The notes: generated by a model not told the origin, from the letters alone. 64,000 nucleotides of DNA from JAENVT01 sp963805445 (GCA_963805445.1 CAWDUI010000001.1:124001-188000); one strand, 5' to 3'. Positions 17,692-27,022 are shown, numbered from the stretch's first letter. Program-made: numbers and translations.

Positions 17692-18555
17692 TCAGCTGAT
17701 TCGTCGGCGCACTTCGACACCGTCGGCAGTCGTGCGCACCTCGTAGGACGGTTGCGGCACGGACGCCGGGCCATGCACGACGGCCCCGTCGGCGAGACGA
17801 AACGTGCTCTGGTGCCACGGGCAGGTCACGCACGGCCCAGCGGCCGAGTAGGCGAAGTCGCCCTCGTCCAGTGGACCCCCTGCGTGGGTGCACCGGTTGC
17901 TGAGGCCATAGTGCTCGGCTCCGGACCGGTACAGCAGCGTCGGCGCGTCGTCGAGGTCGACGACCACGGGGCTGTGTTCGGGCAAGACCTTGTCGGTCGT
18001 CGCCAGAGTCCAGCTCGCAGGCTGTTCCTCCATGAAGATCCGGTTGACCCCGTGGCCTCTGACCAAGGTGAGGTGTCCACCCAGGTACCCGCCGATGGTC
18101 ATCACCCCCATCCCCATCAAGCCGAGCGATGTCGCCGACCACCTCCGGCCGCGCAGCCTCGCGGCAATGGACGCCGTGTAGAAGCCGACACCGACGAGGT
18201 TGGCCGCGGCGTGCACCAATCCGACCCGCCGATCGGGCCCATAGATGTCGGACCAGTCGGCGAGTCCGGCAGCTGCGGTCGGCACGGCCGACGCGACCCC
18301 CACGGCGGACAGGAGGGCTGCTGCGGGCTGGGCTCGACGGCCACCCACGAGATCGAGGATCGTTGCGCTGGTGAACGAACCGATCGGTATGTCGGTCAGG
18401 AGAGGGTGCAACTGATGGCCGAGCCACGTGCCACTCAGCGCATCCTTCACGGGACCGCGAGGTATCAGCTTCTTCATTGCATCGGCCAGCGGCTCGGCGA
18501 TGCGGTCGAGCCGTTCGAGCGCCTCGATTCGTCGCACGATTCCTTGCACCAACAT
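17692..18555 (-). CDS. Membrane DUF2231 domain fused to Rieske 2Fe-2S domain
   Basis: 287 residues. Residues about 20-165 match DUF2231 (WLGHQLHPLLTDIPIGSFTS, WSDIYGPDRRVGLVHAAANL) and hold about four membrane helices. Residues about 185-280 are a Rieske domain with the 2Fe-2S ligands CTHAGGPLD and CPWHQSTF. The arrangement places a Rieske cluster on a small membrane anchor, suggesting electron transfer at the membrane with an unknown partner. It is separated from the SDR gene by 100 bases and may be transcribed with it or on its own. Confidence 0.87.
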   Translation of the reverse strand: MLVQGIVRRIEALERLDRIAEPLADAMKKLIPRGPVKDALSGTWLGHQLHPLLTDIPIGSFTSATILDLVGGRRAQPAAALLSAVGVASAVPTAAAGLADWSDIYGPDRRVGLVHAAANLVGVGFYTASIAARLRGRRWSATSLGLMGMGVMTIGGYLGGHLTLVRGHGVNRIFMEEQPASWTLATTDKVLPEHSPVVVDLDDAPTLLYRSGAEHYGLSNRCTHAGGPLDEGDFAYSAAGPCVTCPWHQSTFRLADGAVVHGPASVPQPSYEVRTTADGVEVRRRIS

Positions 18556-18720
18556 GGAGTCGGGGCTACCCCTCGCTGGCTCTGCTCAAACGATGGTGCC
18601 GCCGAACGGTGGCGGGCCGAGGATCTCGATACCGCCATTCTTTCTCGCCGACGCTTGTACCCGGCCCATGTCGACCGCGCCGGAAGCGGTCAGTTCGGTG
18701 TCGCCGGCAGCGACTCGGGT

Positions 18721-19008
18721 CACTTGTCGCTCGAGGCAACATCGGAACGCGGAGCGCTCCCATTGCGTCAAGGCCGTGCCATTGCTTGGATCGCCGAGGC
18801 CCTGGACAACGTGGAAGGTGATCTTTCCGAGGATCAGACGGCTCAGCTGGTACGAGCCATCCGCGCCACGATCGGGATCGAAGCGCTCGTCTGGCTCGTC
18901 GACGTCGGCGGGCTGTCGAGAGCCGAAGCGGTCGCGCTGATGCGTTGGTCGGCTCAGGCGCTTCTGCGTCACGCACTCGACGATCCGCCGCCGGTACGCC
19001 CCTTGTGA
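18721..19008 (+). pseudogene. C-terminal remnant of a TetR family regulator
   Basis: The frame codes for about 95 residues including GRAIAWIAEALDNVEGDLSE, TIGIEALVWLVDVGGLSRAE and AVALMRWSAQALLRHAL. This closely follows the ligand-binding C-terminal half of TetR-type regulators. The frame stays open upstream but shows no helix-turn-helix, and I find none in the other frames before the divergent Rieske gene at 18,555. It is therefore probably a truncated gene whose DNA-binding half was lost. The opposite strand also has an open frame here (18,586-18,972), but its composition looks like a shadow. Confidence 0.45.
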
Positions 19009-19024
19009 CGGGTGGGACCCGTCG

Positions 19025-19390
19025 TCAGCGCATCGCGTCGAGCGCGGCGATCAGCTTTGCCGGCGCAATCGTGCGGTAGGCGTCCTCGCAGACCGCGGTC
19101 ACCTCGTCCCAGTCGACCTGCCCGTCGAGACGAACACCCAGCCACCCTCGTCCGCCGACGTATGGGGGGCGGAAGAAGCGGTCGGGTTCGGTGTCGACGA
19201 GCTCGGCCTGCGCACCGGCCGGCGCGGCGCACCACAGATGTGGAAATTGATGATCGTGGTGTCCGTCAGCCCACAACATGACGAACTGCTTCTTGACGAA
19301 GAACGACGGCGCGCCGTGGCTGACCTTCTCGGTCGCCTCGGGAAACGAGAGGCAGATGGCCCGTACCCGCTCGACGATCGTGTTGACCAC
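19025..19390 (-). CDS. MmcQ/YjbR family protein
   Basis: 121 residues from a GTG start. VRAICLSFPEATEKVSHGAP, SFFVKKQFVMLW, the aromatic stretch RFFRPPYVGGRGWLGVRLD and WDEVTAVCEDAYRTIAPAKL follow the YjbR fold (CyaY-like, often called a DNA-binding domain, with no firm function). It sits 29 bases downstream of the ligD gene on the same strand and may be cotranscribed with the end-joining genes. Confidence 0.85.
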   Translation of the reverse strand: MVNTIVERVRAICLSFPEATEKVSHGAPSFFVKKQFVMLWADGHHDHQFPHLWCAAPAGAQAELVDTEPDRFFRPPYVGGRGWLGVRLDGQVDWDEVTAVCEDAYRTIAPAKLIAALDAMR

Positions 19391-19419
19391 GTGCCTACGG
19401 TACGCAAGAACGCAGCCGA

Positions 19420-20976
19420 TCAGATGACCGGCAGGCGCTGCTGCAGGCCGATCAATGGAGCCAGCGGATCGCCAGCCGTCGCCAGCCGCTCGGCGATCGT
19501 GCGGATGGTCCAGCGGTCGGGGCGCAGGTCTTCGTCATCGAGCTCGTCCCATGAAATGGGCACCGACACGGGAGCGCCCGATGCTGGTCGCGTGCTGAAG
19601 GGTGCGACGAGTGTCTTGTTGATGGCGTTCTGCGTGTAGTCGAGCCGGATCAGACCCCGACGTTTGCTCACTTCCCATTCCCACGAGACCAAGTCGGGCA
19701 CAGCGGCGCCGATCAAACGCGACAGGCGTTCAACCCAGCCTCGTGTCTCGTCGAAGCTCAGTCCATCAGCGACCGGGACCCAGACCTGTAGGCCGCGTTG
19801 ACCGGTGACCTTCGGCATCGACCGCACGCTCAGGTGTTCGAGCGCGGTTCGATGCAACCGGGCGAGCACCACGACGTCGTCGAAGGTGGTCGACTCGCCG
19901 GGATCGATGTCGATCATCGCCCAGGTCGGCTGGTGAGGATGGCCGACCGTCGATGTCCACGGATGCAGTTCGACGGCGCCGAAGTTGGCGGCCCAGACAA
20001 GCGCGGCGGGCGAGTCGAGCACCAAGTAGTCCTTCGCCTGGCCACGGTCTGCTTCCTCGTTGCGCCAGCGCGGGATCCATTCAGGCGCGTGGGCCGGCGC
20101 AGCCTTGTGCCAGAACCCGGGCTTCGACGTGCCCTCCGGGAAGCGGTGGAGGTTGACGGGACGAGCGGCGAGATACGGCAGCATTGCCGGCGCACACGAC
20201 GCGTTGTGACGTACGAGGTCGCGTTTGGTCAACGCGTCCGCACCTTCTCTCGCCGGGAACAGCACCTTGTCGAGATTCGTGAGCTGGAGCGCGCGTCCGG
20301 CGAACTCCCAGGTGCCCTTCACTCCGAGCGCATCCAGGGCGAGCAACTCCTCTTCGCTCGGCGCAGCCCAGGTCGCCTCACTCGACCAGGATGCGGCGGG
20401 AGCGCTCTTGACCTCGTCGTTGGTGCGCCCCGACTTCACCGAGCGAGGGTGCTCCTCGGGGTTCCAACCGGGAACGGCGTGCTCGTCGTGTTTGTGCAGC
20501 AACAGCCATTGCTGCCCGCCATCCCGGGCGCGGCGTCGCACCAGCGCGAAGTGACCGCGCAGCTTCTCGCCGTCCAGGTCGAAATGCAGATCGCCGGCCT
20601 CGGTCGCGGCGATCGGATCCTTTCCATCGGTGATCGACCAGGTTCCCCAGTCCCACACGATCACGTCTCCACCGCCGTACTCGCCGCGAGGAATCACCCC
20701 TTCGAAATCGAAGTACTCCAGGGGATGGTCTTCTACGTGAACGGCCATGCGTTTCACGTCGGGATCCAGCGTCGGCCCCTTGGGAACGGCCCAGCTCAAC
20801 AGCACACCCGCAGCTTCCAGGCGGAGGTCGTAGTGCAGCCGCGAGGCCCGGTGGCGCTGCACCACGAACCGATGACCGTCCTTCGCCGGGGCGGCGCCTC
20901 CGGCGGGCTCCGACGTGATGTCGAAGTTGCGCTTCTGCTGGTATCGCTGCAGCCGTTCCGGTGCTCGCCCGGCCAT
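19420..20976 (-). CDS. ligD: LigD-like phosphoesterase-polymerase without ligase domain
   Basis: 518 residues. Residues 1-175 are the 3'-phosphoesterase domain. The residues His42, His48, Asp50, Arg52, His84 and Tyr88 fall in the same motif context as the active site of Pseudomonas LigD (RHRASRLHYDLRLE, HVEDHPLEYFDFEG). Residues about 225-515 are the primase-like polymerase domain with the catalytic pair in AMIDIDPGES and the signatures VNLHRFPEG and KGLQ-like GQRGLQVWVPV. The ATP-dependent ligase domain of full LigD is absent, so ligation must come from another enzyme. Its ATG overlaps the ku stop by four bases, so the two are coupled. The role is processing and gap filling in non-homologous end joining. 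Confidence 0.92.
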   Translation of the reverse strand: MAGRAPERLQRYQQKRNFDITSEPAGGAAPAKDGHRFVVQRHRASRLHYDLRLEAAGVLLSWAVPKGPTLDPDVKRMAVHVEDHPLEYFDFEGVIPRGEYGGGDVIVWDWGTWSITDGKDPIAATEAGDLHFDLDGEKLRGHFALVRRRARDGGQQWLLLHKHDEHAVPGWNPEEHPRSVKSGRTNDEVKSAPAASWSSEATWAAPSEEELLALDALGVKGTWEFAGRALQLTNLDKVLFPAREGADALTKRDLVRHNASCAPAMLPYLAARPVNLHRFPEGTSKPGFWHKAAPAHAPEWIPRWRNEEADRGQAKDYLVLDSPAALVWAANFGAVELHPWTSTVGHPHQPTWAMIDIDPGESTTFDDVVVLARLHRTALEHLSVRSMPKVTGQRGLQVWVPVADGLSFDETRGWVERLSRLIGAAVPDLVSWEWEVSKRRGLIRLDYTQNAINKTLVAPFSTRPASGAPVSVPISWDELDDEDLRPDRWTIRTIAERLATAGDPLAPLIGLQQRLPVI

Positions 20977-21800
20977 CAGCCGGCCCTTCTCGCGGCCTTC
21001 CGTGCCGACTTGCGCGGAGCCCTGCGATGCTTGGCGGCGTCGACGCTTGCCTCGAGCGCGGCCATCAGATCGAGGACTCGCGCGGCCGGTTCCTCAGCCG
21101 TTTCGACCACTTCTCTCCCCTTGTCCTTCGCGGTGATTCGCTGACGCAGCGTCTCGGTGTACGTGTCGTGGTACTGCTCGGGGTTCCATTCGCTCGACAA
21201 CCCTTCGATCAATTGCGTGGCCATCTTCAGTGCCTTCGGATCAGTCTTGCCGCGACGGGGCATTCCCTCGATCTCGGAGCGCTCGACGACTTCGTCGGCG
21301 AACCGCATCGTCGACATCGCCAGCACGTCGTCGAGCGGGCGAACGGCGACGAGGTGTTGCCGGTCGCGCAGCACCACGGTTCCGATCCCGACCCGTTGGG
21401 CACCGTCCATCGCGGCAACGAGCAGCTGGTAGCTCTTCTTGGCTGCTTCACCGGCGGGCACCAGCCAATACGTGCTCTCGTAGTAGATCGGATCGATCTC
21501 TTCGAGCGCGACGAAATCGGAGACGTCGATCACCCGCGTCGATGCCGGGCGAAGAGCATCCATCTCCTTGTCGTCGAACGTCACGTAGCGCCCATTCTTG
21601 ACCTCGAAGCCCCAGGCGATGTCGTCCTTGTCGACTTCCTTGCCTGTGTCTTCGGCCACCTTTCGGTAGCGGATGCGCGACCCCGACTTCTTGTCGAGCT
21701 GATGAAAGTGCACGTCGTGGTCGCGCACCGCAGTGAACGCCTTGACGGGGACGTTGACGAGACCGAAGCTGATCGAGCCGGTCCACAGTGATCGAGCCAT
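20976..21800 (-). CDS. ku: Ku protein, non-homologous end joining
   Basis: 274 residues. AAAAGGAG precedes the ATG at 21,800. MARSLWTGSISFGLVNVPVK is the standard bacterial Ku N-terminus, followed by the beta-barrel core and a basic C-terminal tail (KHRRAPRKSARKAARRAG) that would contact DNA. It binds broken ends as a homodimer and recruits LigD, encoded immediately downstream. It is divergent from a topoisomerase gene with 67 bases between starts. Confidence 0.95.
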   Translation of the reverse strand: MARSLWTGSISFGLVNVPVKAFTAVRDHDVHFHQLDKKSGSRIRYRKVAEDTGKEVDKDDIAWGFEVKNGRYVTFDDKEMDALRPASTRVIDVSDFVALEEIDPIYYESTYWLVPAGEAAKKSYQLLVAAMDGAQRVGIGTVVLRDRQHLVAVRPLDDVLAMSTMRFADEVVERSEIEGMPRRGKTDPKALKMATQLIEGLSSEWNPEQYHDTYTETLRQRITAKDKGREVVETAEEPAARVLDLMAALEASVDAAKHRRAPRKSARKAARRAG

Positions 21801-21867
21801 CTCCACTCCTTTTCCGCGGGCGCGTTGATGATTCCCGCACCCGCGCTTCGTCAACCACGATCGACGT

Positions 21868-22926
21868 TTGGCCGCAGAGACGTGGGGGAAGCGTGGGTCG
21901 GTGATCGGCGACGCGTCCCATCTGGTGTTCGGGTCCGATCAGGAGCCCGGCATCCGCCGGCGGGGCACGAAGCGGTTCTCCTACGTCGACGAAACCACTG
22001 GGCGGTCGGTCGGCCGAGCCGATCTCGAACGCATTCGGGCGCTTGCAGTTCCACCGGCGTGGACGAACGTGTGGATTGCCCGGAATGGGCGCAGCCACAT
22101 CCAGGCGACCGGTCGCGATGCCCGCGGACGCAAGCAGTATCGCTATCACCCTGCATTCACCGCGAGTCAGGCCGACAACAAGTTCGCCGACCTCGTGCCG
22201 TTCGGCCACGGGCTTGCGTCACTGCGGCGACGCGTCAGCCGCGACCTGGCGCGTAACGATGTCGACCACGACCGTGTGGTAGCGACGGTGGTGCGCTTGC
22301 TCGACATCACCAGCCTGCGAATCGGCAATGCCGAGTACTCACGGGTCAACCACTCGTTCGGCCTCACCACGCTGCGCAACCGCCACGTCGATGTTCGTGG
22401 ATCGACGATTCGCATGGCCTTTCGCGGCAAGTCGGCCCACGAGTTCGACGTGCGGGTCGACAACGCCCGGCTGGCCAGGATCGTACGGCGATGTCAACAC
22501 CTGCCAGGCCAGCAGCTGTTCGAGTACCGAACGGCCGACGGTGAGATCCGCCGCATCGGCTCGACCGACGTCAACGCCTACCTCGTCGAGCACGCCGGCC
22601 CCGGAGTGACGGCCAAGACCTTTCGAACGTGGAACGCGACAGTCCGCGCGGCCGAGTGGCTTGCGGCAGCGAGCGAGCGCGATGGATCTCCGACCAATCA
22701 GGTGCTCAACGAGATCGTCGATGACGTGGCCGATCATCTGGGCAACACACGCGCCGTGTGCCGTAGCAGCTACATCCATCCGGCCGTCATCACCGCCTAC
22801 GTCGAGAGCAGGCTGCTGGCCGGCTGGCGACGCCCGACGGGTTCCCGGCCCGCCGGCCTCACGATCGCCGAGCGCAAGACGTTGCGGCTGCTGCGTGGAG
22901 CCGAGCGAACGGCACGTGCAGCCTGA
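21868..22926 (+). CDS. DNA topoisomerase IB (poxvirus-like)
   Basis: 352 residues from a TTG start at 21,868. A GTG at 21,901 is an alternative. The family segments are RGTKRFSYVDETTG, LAVPPAWTNVWIA, HIQATGRDARGRKQYRYHP and RLLDITSLRIGNAEYSR. The nucleophilic Tyr is in CRSSYIHPAVI near the C-terminus, after the catalytic Arg/Lys region RKSAHEFDV-like. It relaxes supercoils through a 3'-phosphotyrosyl intermediate. It is divergent from ku/ligD, so the 67-base gap probably holds promoters for both. Confidence 0.9.
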   Translation: MAAETWGKRGSVIGDASHLVFGSDQEPGIRRRGTKRFSYVDETTGRSVGRADLERIRALAVPPAWTNVWIARNGRSHIQATGRDARGRKQYRYHPAFTASQADNKFADLVPFGHGLASLRRRVSRDLARNDVDHDRVVATVVRLLDITSLRIGNAEYSRVNHSFGLTTLRNRHVDVRGSTIRMAFRGKSAHEFDVRVDNARLARIVRRCQHLPGQQLFEYRTADGEIRRIGSTDVNAYLVEHAGPGVTAKTFRTWNATVRAAEWLAAASERDGSPTNQVLNEIVDDVADHLGNTRAVCRSSYIHPAVITAYVESRLLAGWRRPTGSRPAGLTIAERKTLRLLRGAERTARAA

Positions 22927-23110
22927 CGATCGCTTCCGGTGACGAGCTGACACGGCCGCCCCGCGTGGTCTGCCGGTGAAGTTGGTGGCGACCGTTTGCT
23001 GACTGTCCACCCGGCGCTCACCCAGTGGTCAGCTTCAGTTCGCGTTGGTTCCGTAGAACGGTGTCGTAGGTGCTCGCCCATCGATGCACCAGAACAACGA
23101 AGGGACCGAA

Positions 23111-24604
23111 ATGATCACACGCAAGTTCACCAAGGCGGCCTTGATCGCCGGAGTCGTCAGCGTTTCGCTGATGGTCGGCGCGGCGCTGGCCGGCAGCGAT
23201 GTCGGCCAACAGAACCAGGCGCGTCTGGAGGATCACGCCGATGAGCTCTTCGGGTTCAAGAAGCCCGTTGCCGCGTCCTCGACCGTCTCTGCCGATCTCG
23301 CCGCGGCGAAGGCGGATCCGACCAAGCTCGTCACGCTCGCCAAAGGTCTGAAAGCCCGCGTCGTCACGTCCGGAAATGCTGCACCGACTCTCGATCAAAT
23401 GGTGCTGTGGCCCCCGACCGGCAAGGCCACGCACATCATCGCCTGCAACGAGCAAGGCACCACCGACCCAGGTGTGCAGCGCATCAGCCTCGCCACCGGG
23501 CTGGCCGAGACGATCCTCACCGGAACGACATCTTGCGATCCTGTTCGGGTCACCCCATGGGGCACGTTGCTCGTCGCCGAGGAAGCCGGCGCAGGTGGTC
23601 AGATGCTCGAAATCGTCGACCCGCTGGCGACAACCGGTGTGGTGTTCGACCGTGTCGCCTTCACATTGAGTGGCGCGGACGCCGGCAACGTTGCGGTTCG
23701 GCGCAGCGTCGGCACCCTGTCGTTCGAGTCGGTCGCCCTCTATCAACCCGGCGTGATGTACTACGGCGACGAGAACCGTCCCTCGAACGGAACGCAGGGT
23801 GGCGCCTACTTCAAGTTCGTGCCGACGACGCCGTGGGACGGTTCGACCACCATCAGCGATCTGTCGATGTCGCCGCTGGCGTCGGGCAACATCTACGGGT
23901 TGCGCGTCGGCAAGCGCGGAGCGGCCGGCACGCTGAACGGTGGCAATGACTACGGGCAGGGCACGCAGACGGGGCTCGGAGCCTGGATCCCGATCTGCCA
24001 GGGCGCCGCATGCGAAGGCGTCAACCTGCGCACGGCCACCGTGGCCAACAAGCTCACCGGGTACTACCGACCGGAAGACAGCGAGATCGACAGTGTCTCC
24101 CTGGCGAACGGTCAGGTCAAGTGGTGCGCCAACGACACCGGCAACGAGGGCGAGGACCACTCGTGGGGCGAGACGATCTGCCTCACCGACGGCTCACTCG
24201 CCGATGCGGTGAGCAACAGCGCCTCGCCGGAGGTGCAGTACTTCACCATCGGTTCATCCGATCTTGCCATGGTCGACAACATCGCCCAGCAACCCGTCAC
24301 GGGCAACTGGGTGCTGCACGAAGATGGCGACATCGCGGCCACCAACAAGAACAACGACCTGTTCATCTGCCTGCCAGATGGTGGCGACGCCGACACCCTG
24401 ACCGATGGCTGCGTGCGCATGGCCACGCTGAACGATCTGCCGACCAACGATCCAGCTGCCGCGAACCACGGCGAGGGCGCCGAGTGGACCGGCGGCTTCT
24501 TCGACCCGACCGGCAAGCACTTCTTCGTGAGCGTGCAGCACAACATGACCGGGTTCGGCGTGATCCTCGACATCACCGGATTCGAGAACATCGGTCACAG
24601 GTGA
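23111..24604 (+). CDS. Secreted PhoX/DUF839-like phosphatase family protein
   Basis: 497 residues. GAAGGGACC lies before the ATG at 23,111, and MITRKFTKAALIAGVVSVSL with a following AGS is a Sec signal peptide. Segments matching the PhoX (DUF839) beta-propeller family are DPVRVTPWGTLLVAEE, GGAYFKFVPTTPW, EDHSWGETICLTDG, WVLHEDGDIAATNKNNDLFI and GGFFDPTGKHFFVSVQHN. The Glu and Asp residues in these strands are in the places where PhoX binds calcium and iron. Whether it is an active alkaline phosphatase is not proven. It stands alone and ends at a strong hairpin. Confidence 0.75.
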   Translation: MITRKFTKAALIAGVVSVSLMVGAALAGSDVGQQNQARLEDHADELFGFKKPVAASSTVSADLAAAKADPTKLVTLAKGLKARVVTSGNAAPTLDQMVLWPPTGKATHIIACNEQGTTDPGVQRISLATGLAETILTGTTSCDPVRVTPWGTLLVAEEAGAGGQMLEIVDPLATTGVVFDRVAFTLSGADAGNVAVRRSVGTLSFESVALYQPGVMYYGDENRPSNGTQGGAYFKFVPTTPWDGSTTISDLSMSPLASGNIYGLRVGKRGAAGTLNGGNDYGQGTQTGLGAWIPICQGAACEGVNLRTATVANKLTGYYRPEDSEIDSVSLANGQVKWCANDTGNEGEDHSWGETICLTDGSLADAVSNSASPEVQYFTIGSSDLAMVDNIAQQPVTGNWVLHEDGDIAATNKNNDLFICLPDGGDADTLTDGCVRMATLNDLPTNDPAAANHGEGAEWTGGFFDPTGKHFFVSVQHNMTGFGVILDITGFENIGHR

Positions 24605-24634
24605 GCTAACCGTATCCAGTTGCCGTAGAGCGAG

Positions 24635-24666
24635 TAGGGGTCCGGGGAGGTCTGCCCGGACCCCTA
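24635..24666 (+). terminator. Hairpin terminator after the PhoX-like gene
   Basis: TAGGGGTCCGGG and CCCGGACCCCTA form a perfect 12-bp stem around an 8-base loop, starting 30 bases after the stop codon. A short T-containing tail follows (attct). Confidence 0.8.
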
Positions 24667-24678
24667 TTCTCATGCTGC

Positions 24679-25362
24679 ATGGGAAGCATGCCGAGCGTGG
24701 TCACCTCTGAATCAGGCCTTCGGGTCGAGCCGTCGCCGAAACGGGTGCGGGTGATGCTCGACGGTCGATTCGTCGCCGATTCGTACAGTCCATTGCTCGT
24801 GTGGGAGAAGCCCTACTACCCGACGTACTTCTTCCCGCGCGGCGATGTCGACGAGAGCATCATCGACAGCACCCACAGCTACATGAGAGCCGATGGCGGG
24901 CTCGATGACTACGTCGCCCTGAAATGGCGTGAGTTCGACCACTGGTTCGAAGAGGACCAGGAGGTGTTCGTGCACGCCCGCGACCCGTACAAGCGCATCG
25001 ACATCCTGCGGAGCTCGCGCCACGTGGTGGTCAGCGTCGACGGCGTCCTCGTCGCCGACACGAAACGCCCGACGCTGCTGTTCGAGACGAGTCTGCGCCG
25101 GCGCATCTACATGCCACTGACAGATGTTCGGATGGACCTCCTGGTTGCTTCGACGACACGATCCCAGTGCCCGTACAAGGGTGAGGCGATCTACTGGAGT
25201 GTTCAGACCGGGAGGTCGCTGCACACGGATCTGGTCTGGTCGTACCCCGCGCCGATCTGGGAGTCCGGCCCGATCGCCGGGTTGGCGTGCTTCTACGACG
25301 AGCGCGTCGACATGACGGTCGACGGCGTTCCACAGAATCGGCCCGTCACGCCGTACACCTGA
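24679..25362 (+). CDS. DUF427 protein, two tandem domains
   Basis: 227 residues. The N-terminal half has RVRVMLDGRFVADSYSPLLV and FFPRGDVDESIIDSTHSY. The C-terminal half repeats the theme with HVVVSVDGVLVADTKRPTLL, YMPLTDVRMDLLVAST and TRSQCPYKGEAIYWSV. These are the hallmarks of the DUF427 beta-fold. The biochemical function is unknown. The start at 24,679 is used, and a second ATG nine bases on is equally possible. It is convergent with the RsbU-like gene, with seven bases between stops. Confidence 0.85.
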   Translation: MGSMPSVVTSESGLRVEPSPKRVRVMLDGRFVADSYSPLLVWEKPYYPTYFFPRGDVDESIIDSTHSYMRADGGLDDYVALKWREFDHWFEEDQEVFVHARDPYKRIDILRSSRHVVVSVDGVLVADTKRPTLLFETSLRRRIYMPLTDVRMDLLVASTTRSQCPYKGEAIYWSVQTGRSLHTDLVWSYPAPIWESGPIAGLACFYDERVDMTVDGVPQNRPVTPYT

Positions 25363-25369
25363 GCCAGCC

Positions 25370-27022
25370 CTATCGATGGGTGCCCGACGTGACGGATTCC
25401 CGGCCGCTCGCCGGATCCGGACCGGCCTCCTCGCCGAAGCGAAGGATCAGCAGCGCGGTGTCGTCGTCGCTGCCTCGCGGGCGCCGACCACGCTTCAGCA
25501 CGAGGATCGAATCCGCGACCTGCTCGATCGGTCGAGCACCCTCCGACGTCAGCAAGGCCGCTACCTCGTCGACACTGACGGCCTTGGTGCCTGGCGCGTC
25601 GGTGAGGCCGTCGGTGTAGAAGACGAGCGTGTCGCCGGGCTCGACGTCGACAACGCTGGTCGTCAGGGTGGGCTCGACCATGCCGAGCAACATGCCGTGT
25701 GTGCCAACACCCTCGACACGTCCGTCCCGGTGCCGTAGCAGTGGCTGCGGGTGACCGCCGAGCGAGAACTCGATCCGGTACGAGCCGTTCTGGAGCGGCG
25801 ACATGAATGCGAAGCAAGCGGTGCAGAACGTCGTCGGTCGATGCTGGGACAGTGCCATGTGCAGCGCTTCGAGGACCTCGATCGGAGTCTGACAATGATG
25901 GGCCGCGGCCCGCAACGTGTGTCGTGCCAGTCCGGTGAGCGCGGCGGCCTGGATCCCTTTGCCGCAGACATCGCCGATCGCGATCGCCCAGCGGCCATCC
26001 GTGACCTCGAAGACGTCGTAGAAGTCACCGCCGATCAAGTTTGCCGAACCGGCCGGCCAGTACCGCGCCGCGACGGAAACGCCGGCCGGTGACTCCATGT
26101 CTTGTGGCAGCAGGCCGAGCTGCAGGGTCTCGGCGATCTGTCGCTGTTCGTCGTAGAGACGCGCGTTGTCGCTGGCCAGGGCGAGAGCGGTGTCGCGCCG
26201 GTCGAGCAACCGTCGGGTCAGGAATGCAAAGGCGGCCGACAACAGGGCTCCTCCGGCGGCGACGATCCACCACAGGTTGGCGAAGAGGTCACCACTGAGG
26301 TGGCCGATCGGGGTCATGACGAGGTCGATCTTGGTGTCGCCGAAGTCAACGATCTCCTCGGCAGTTCGACCCCGCAGAGGAAGCCCGCGAACACTCGCCG
26401 CCAAGAGATGGTCGGACAGGGGCTCGGAACCGAGGTAGATCGCGTAGTCGAGCTGTGCAAACGGCTGGTCGGTCCGGCGACTCGCGTTGGGGTCGACGCT
26501 GAGTGCGCGTTCTGCGTAGACGACGAACTTCGGATCCTTGTCGGCGTCGGCCACCGCATACCCGAGCCGGCGCGGCTGCTGGCCGAGGAGGTTGACGACG
26601 ACGAACGGCTCCGTCGTCGCCTTGTCCAACATGACAGTGACACGGTCGTCTCCCGCGGTCGGCAGTGCGCTGGGATCGCCGACGGTCGCCACCGGGGTCG
26701 GCGATCCGATCGGGTACAGCGTCGCGGACATGAACGAGGTCTTCGGTCCGACGTAGGGCGTGATGATCTTGGCGAAAGCGCCGGGATCCCCGTTGGTGAT
26801 CTCAGCGAGTTTGGCGGCAGCATCGAGCGGCGCCCGAATTTGACTCACACTGATCTGCAGCGCGGAGCCTGCCTCTTTCGTCCGTTGCCCGAGAAGCCGA
26901 TCCTCGGTCTGGTCGAACAGCAGGCGACATCCGGCTGCCAACCCGAAGAAGATCGCCAGCCCGACGACCATGATCACGATGGGGAGGCGCCGCGGGCCGC
27001 GCATTGAGATCATGTGACGCAT
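25370..27022 (-). CDS. Membrane sensor PP2C phosphatase, RsbU/SpoIIE type
   Basis: 550 residues. GGAG lies eight bases before the ATG at 27,022. A membrane helix near residues 12-32 (LPIVIMVVGLAIFFGLAAG), a roughly 210-residue extracellular region and a second helix (LFANLWWIVAAGGALLSAAF) are followed by a PP2C domain. The metal-binding Asp residues are in GGDFYDVFEV, AIGDVCGKG and VFYTDGLTDA. Such proteins dephosphorylate a STAS anti-anti-sigma factor when the sensor is triggered. A STAS gene starts 124 bases away on the other strand, and a RsbW-type kinase gene follows it, which completes a partner-switching set. Confidence 0.9.
   Translation of the reverse strand: MRHMISMRGPRRLPIVIMVVGLAIFFGLAAGCRLLFDQTEDRLLGQRTKEAGSALQISVSQIRAPLDAAAKLAEITNGDPGAFAKIITPYVGPKTSFMSATLYPIGSPTPVATVGDPSALPTAGDDRVTVMLDKATTEPFVVVNLLGQQPRRLGYAVADADKDPKFVVYAERALSVDPNASRRTDQPFAQLDYAIYLGSEPLSDHLLAASVRGLPLRGRTAEEIVDFGDTKIDLVMTPIGHLSGDLFANLWWIVAAGGALLSAAFAFLTRRLLDRRDTALALASDNARLYDEQRQIAETLQLGLLPQDMESPAGVSVAARYWPAGSANLIGGDFYDVFEVTDGRWAIAIGDVCGKGIQAAALTGLARHTLRAAAHHCQTPIEVLEALHMALSQHRPTTFCTACFAFMSPLQNGSYRIEFSLGGHPQPLLRHRDGRVEGVGTHGMLLGMVEPTLTTSVVDVEPGDTLVFYTDGLTDAPGTKAVSVDEVAALLTSEGARPIEQVADSILVLKRGRRPRGSDDDTALLILRFGEEAGPDPASGRESVTSGTHR

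Noticed and set aside
18586..18972. 128-codon open frame on the minus strand
   Set aside because: No recognisable fold and no ribosome site. The opposite strand shows a clear TetR-like C-terminal sequence in the same place.
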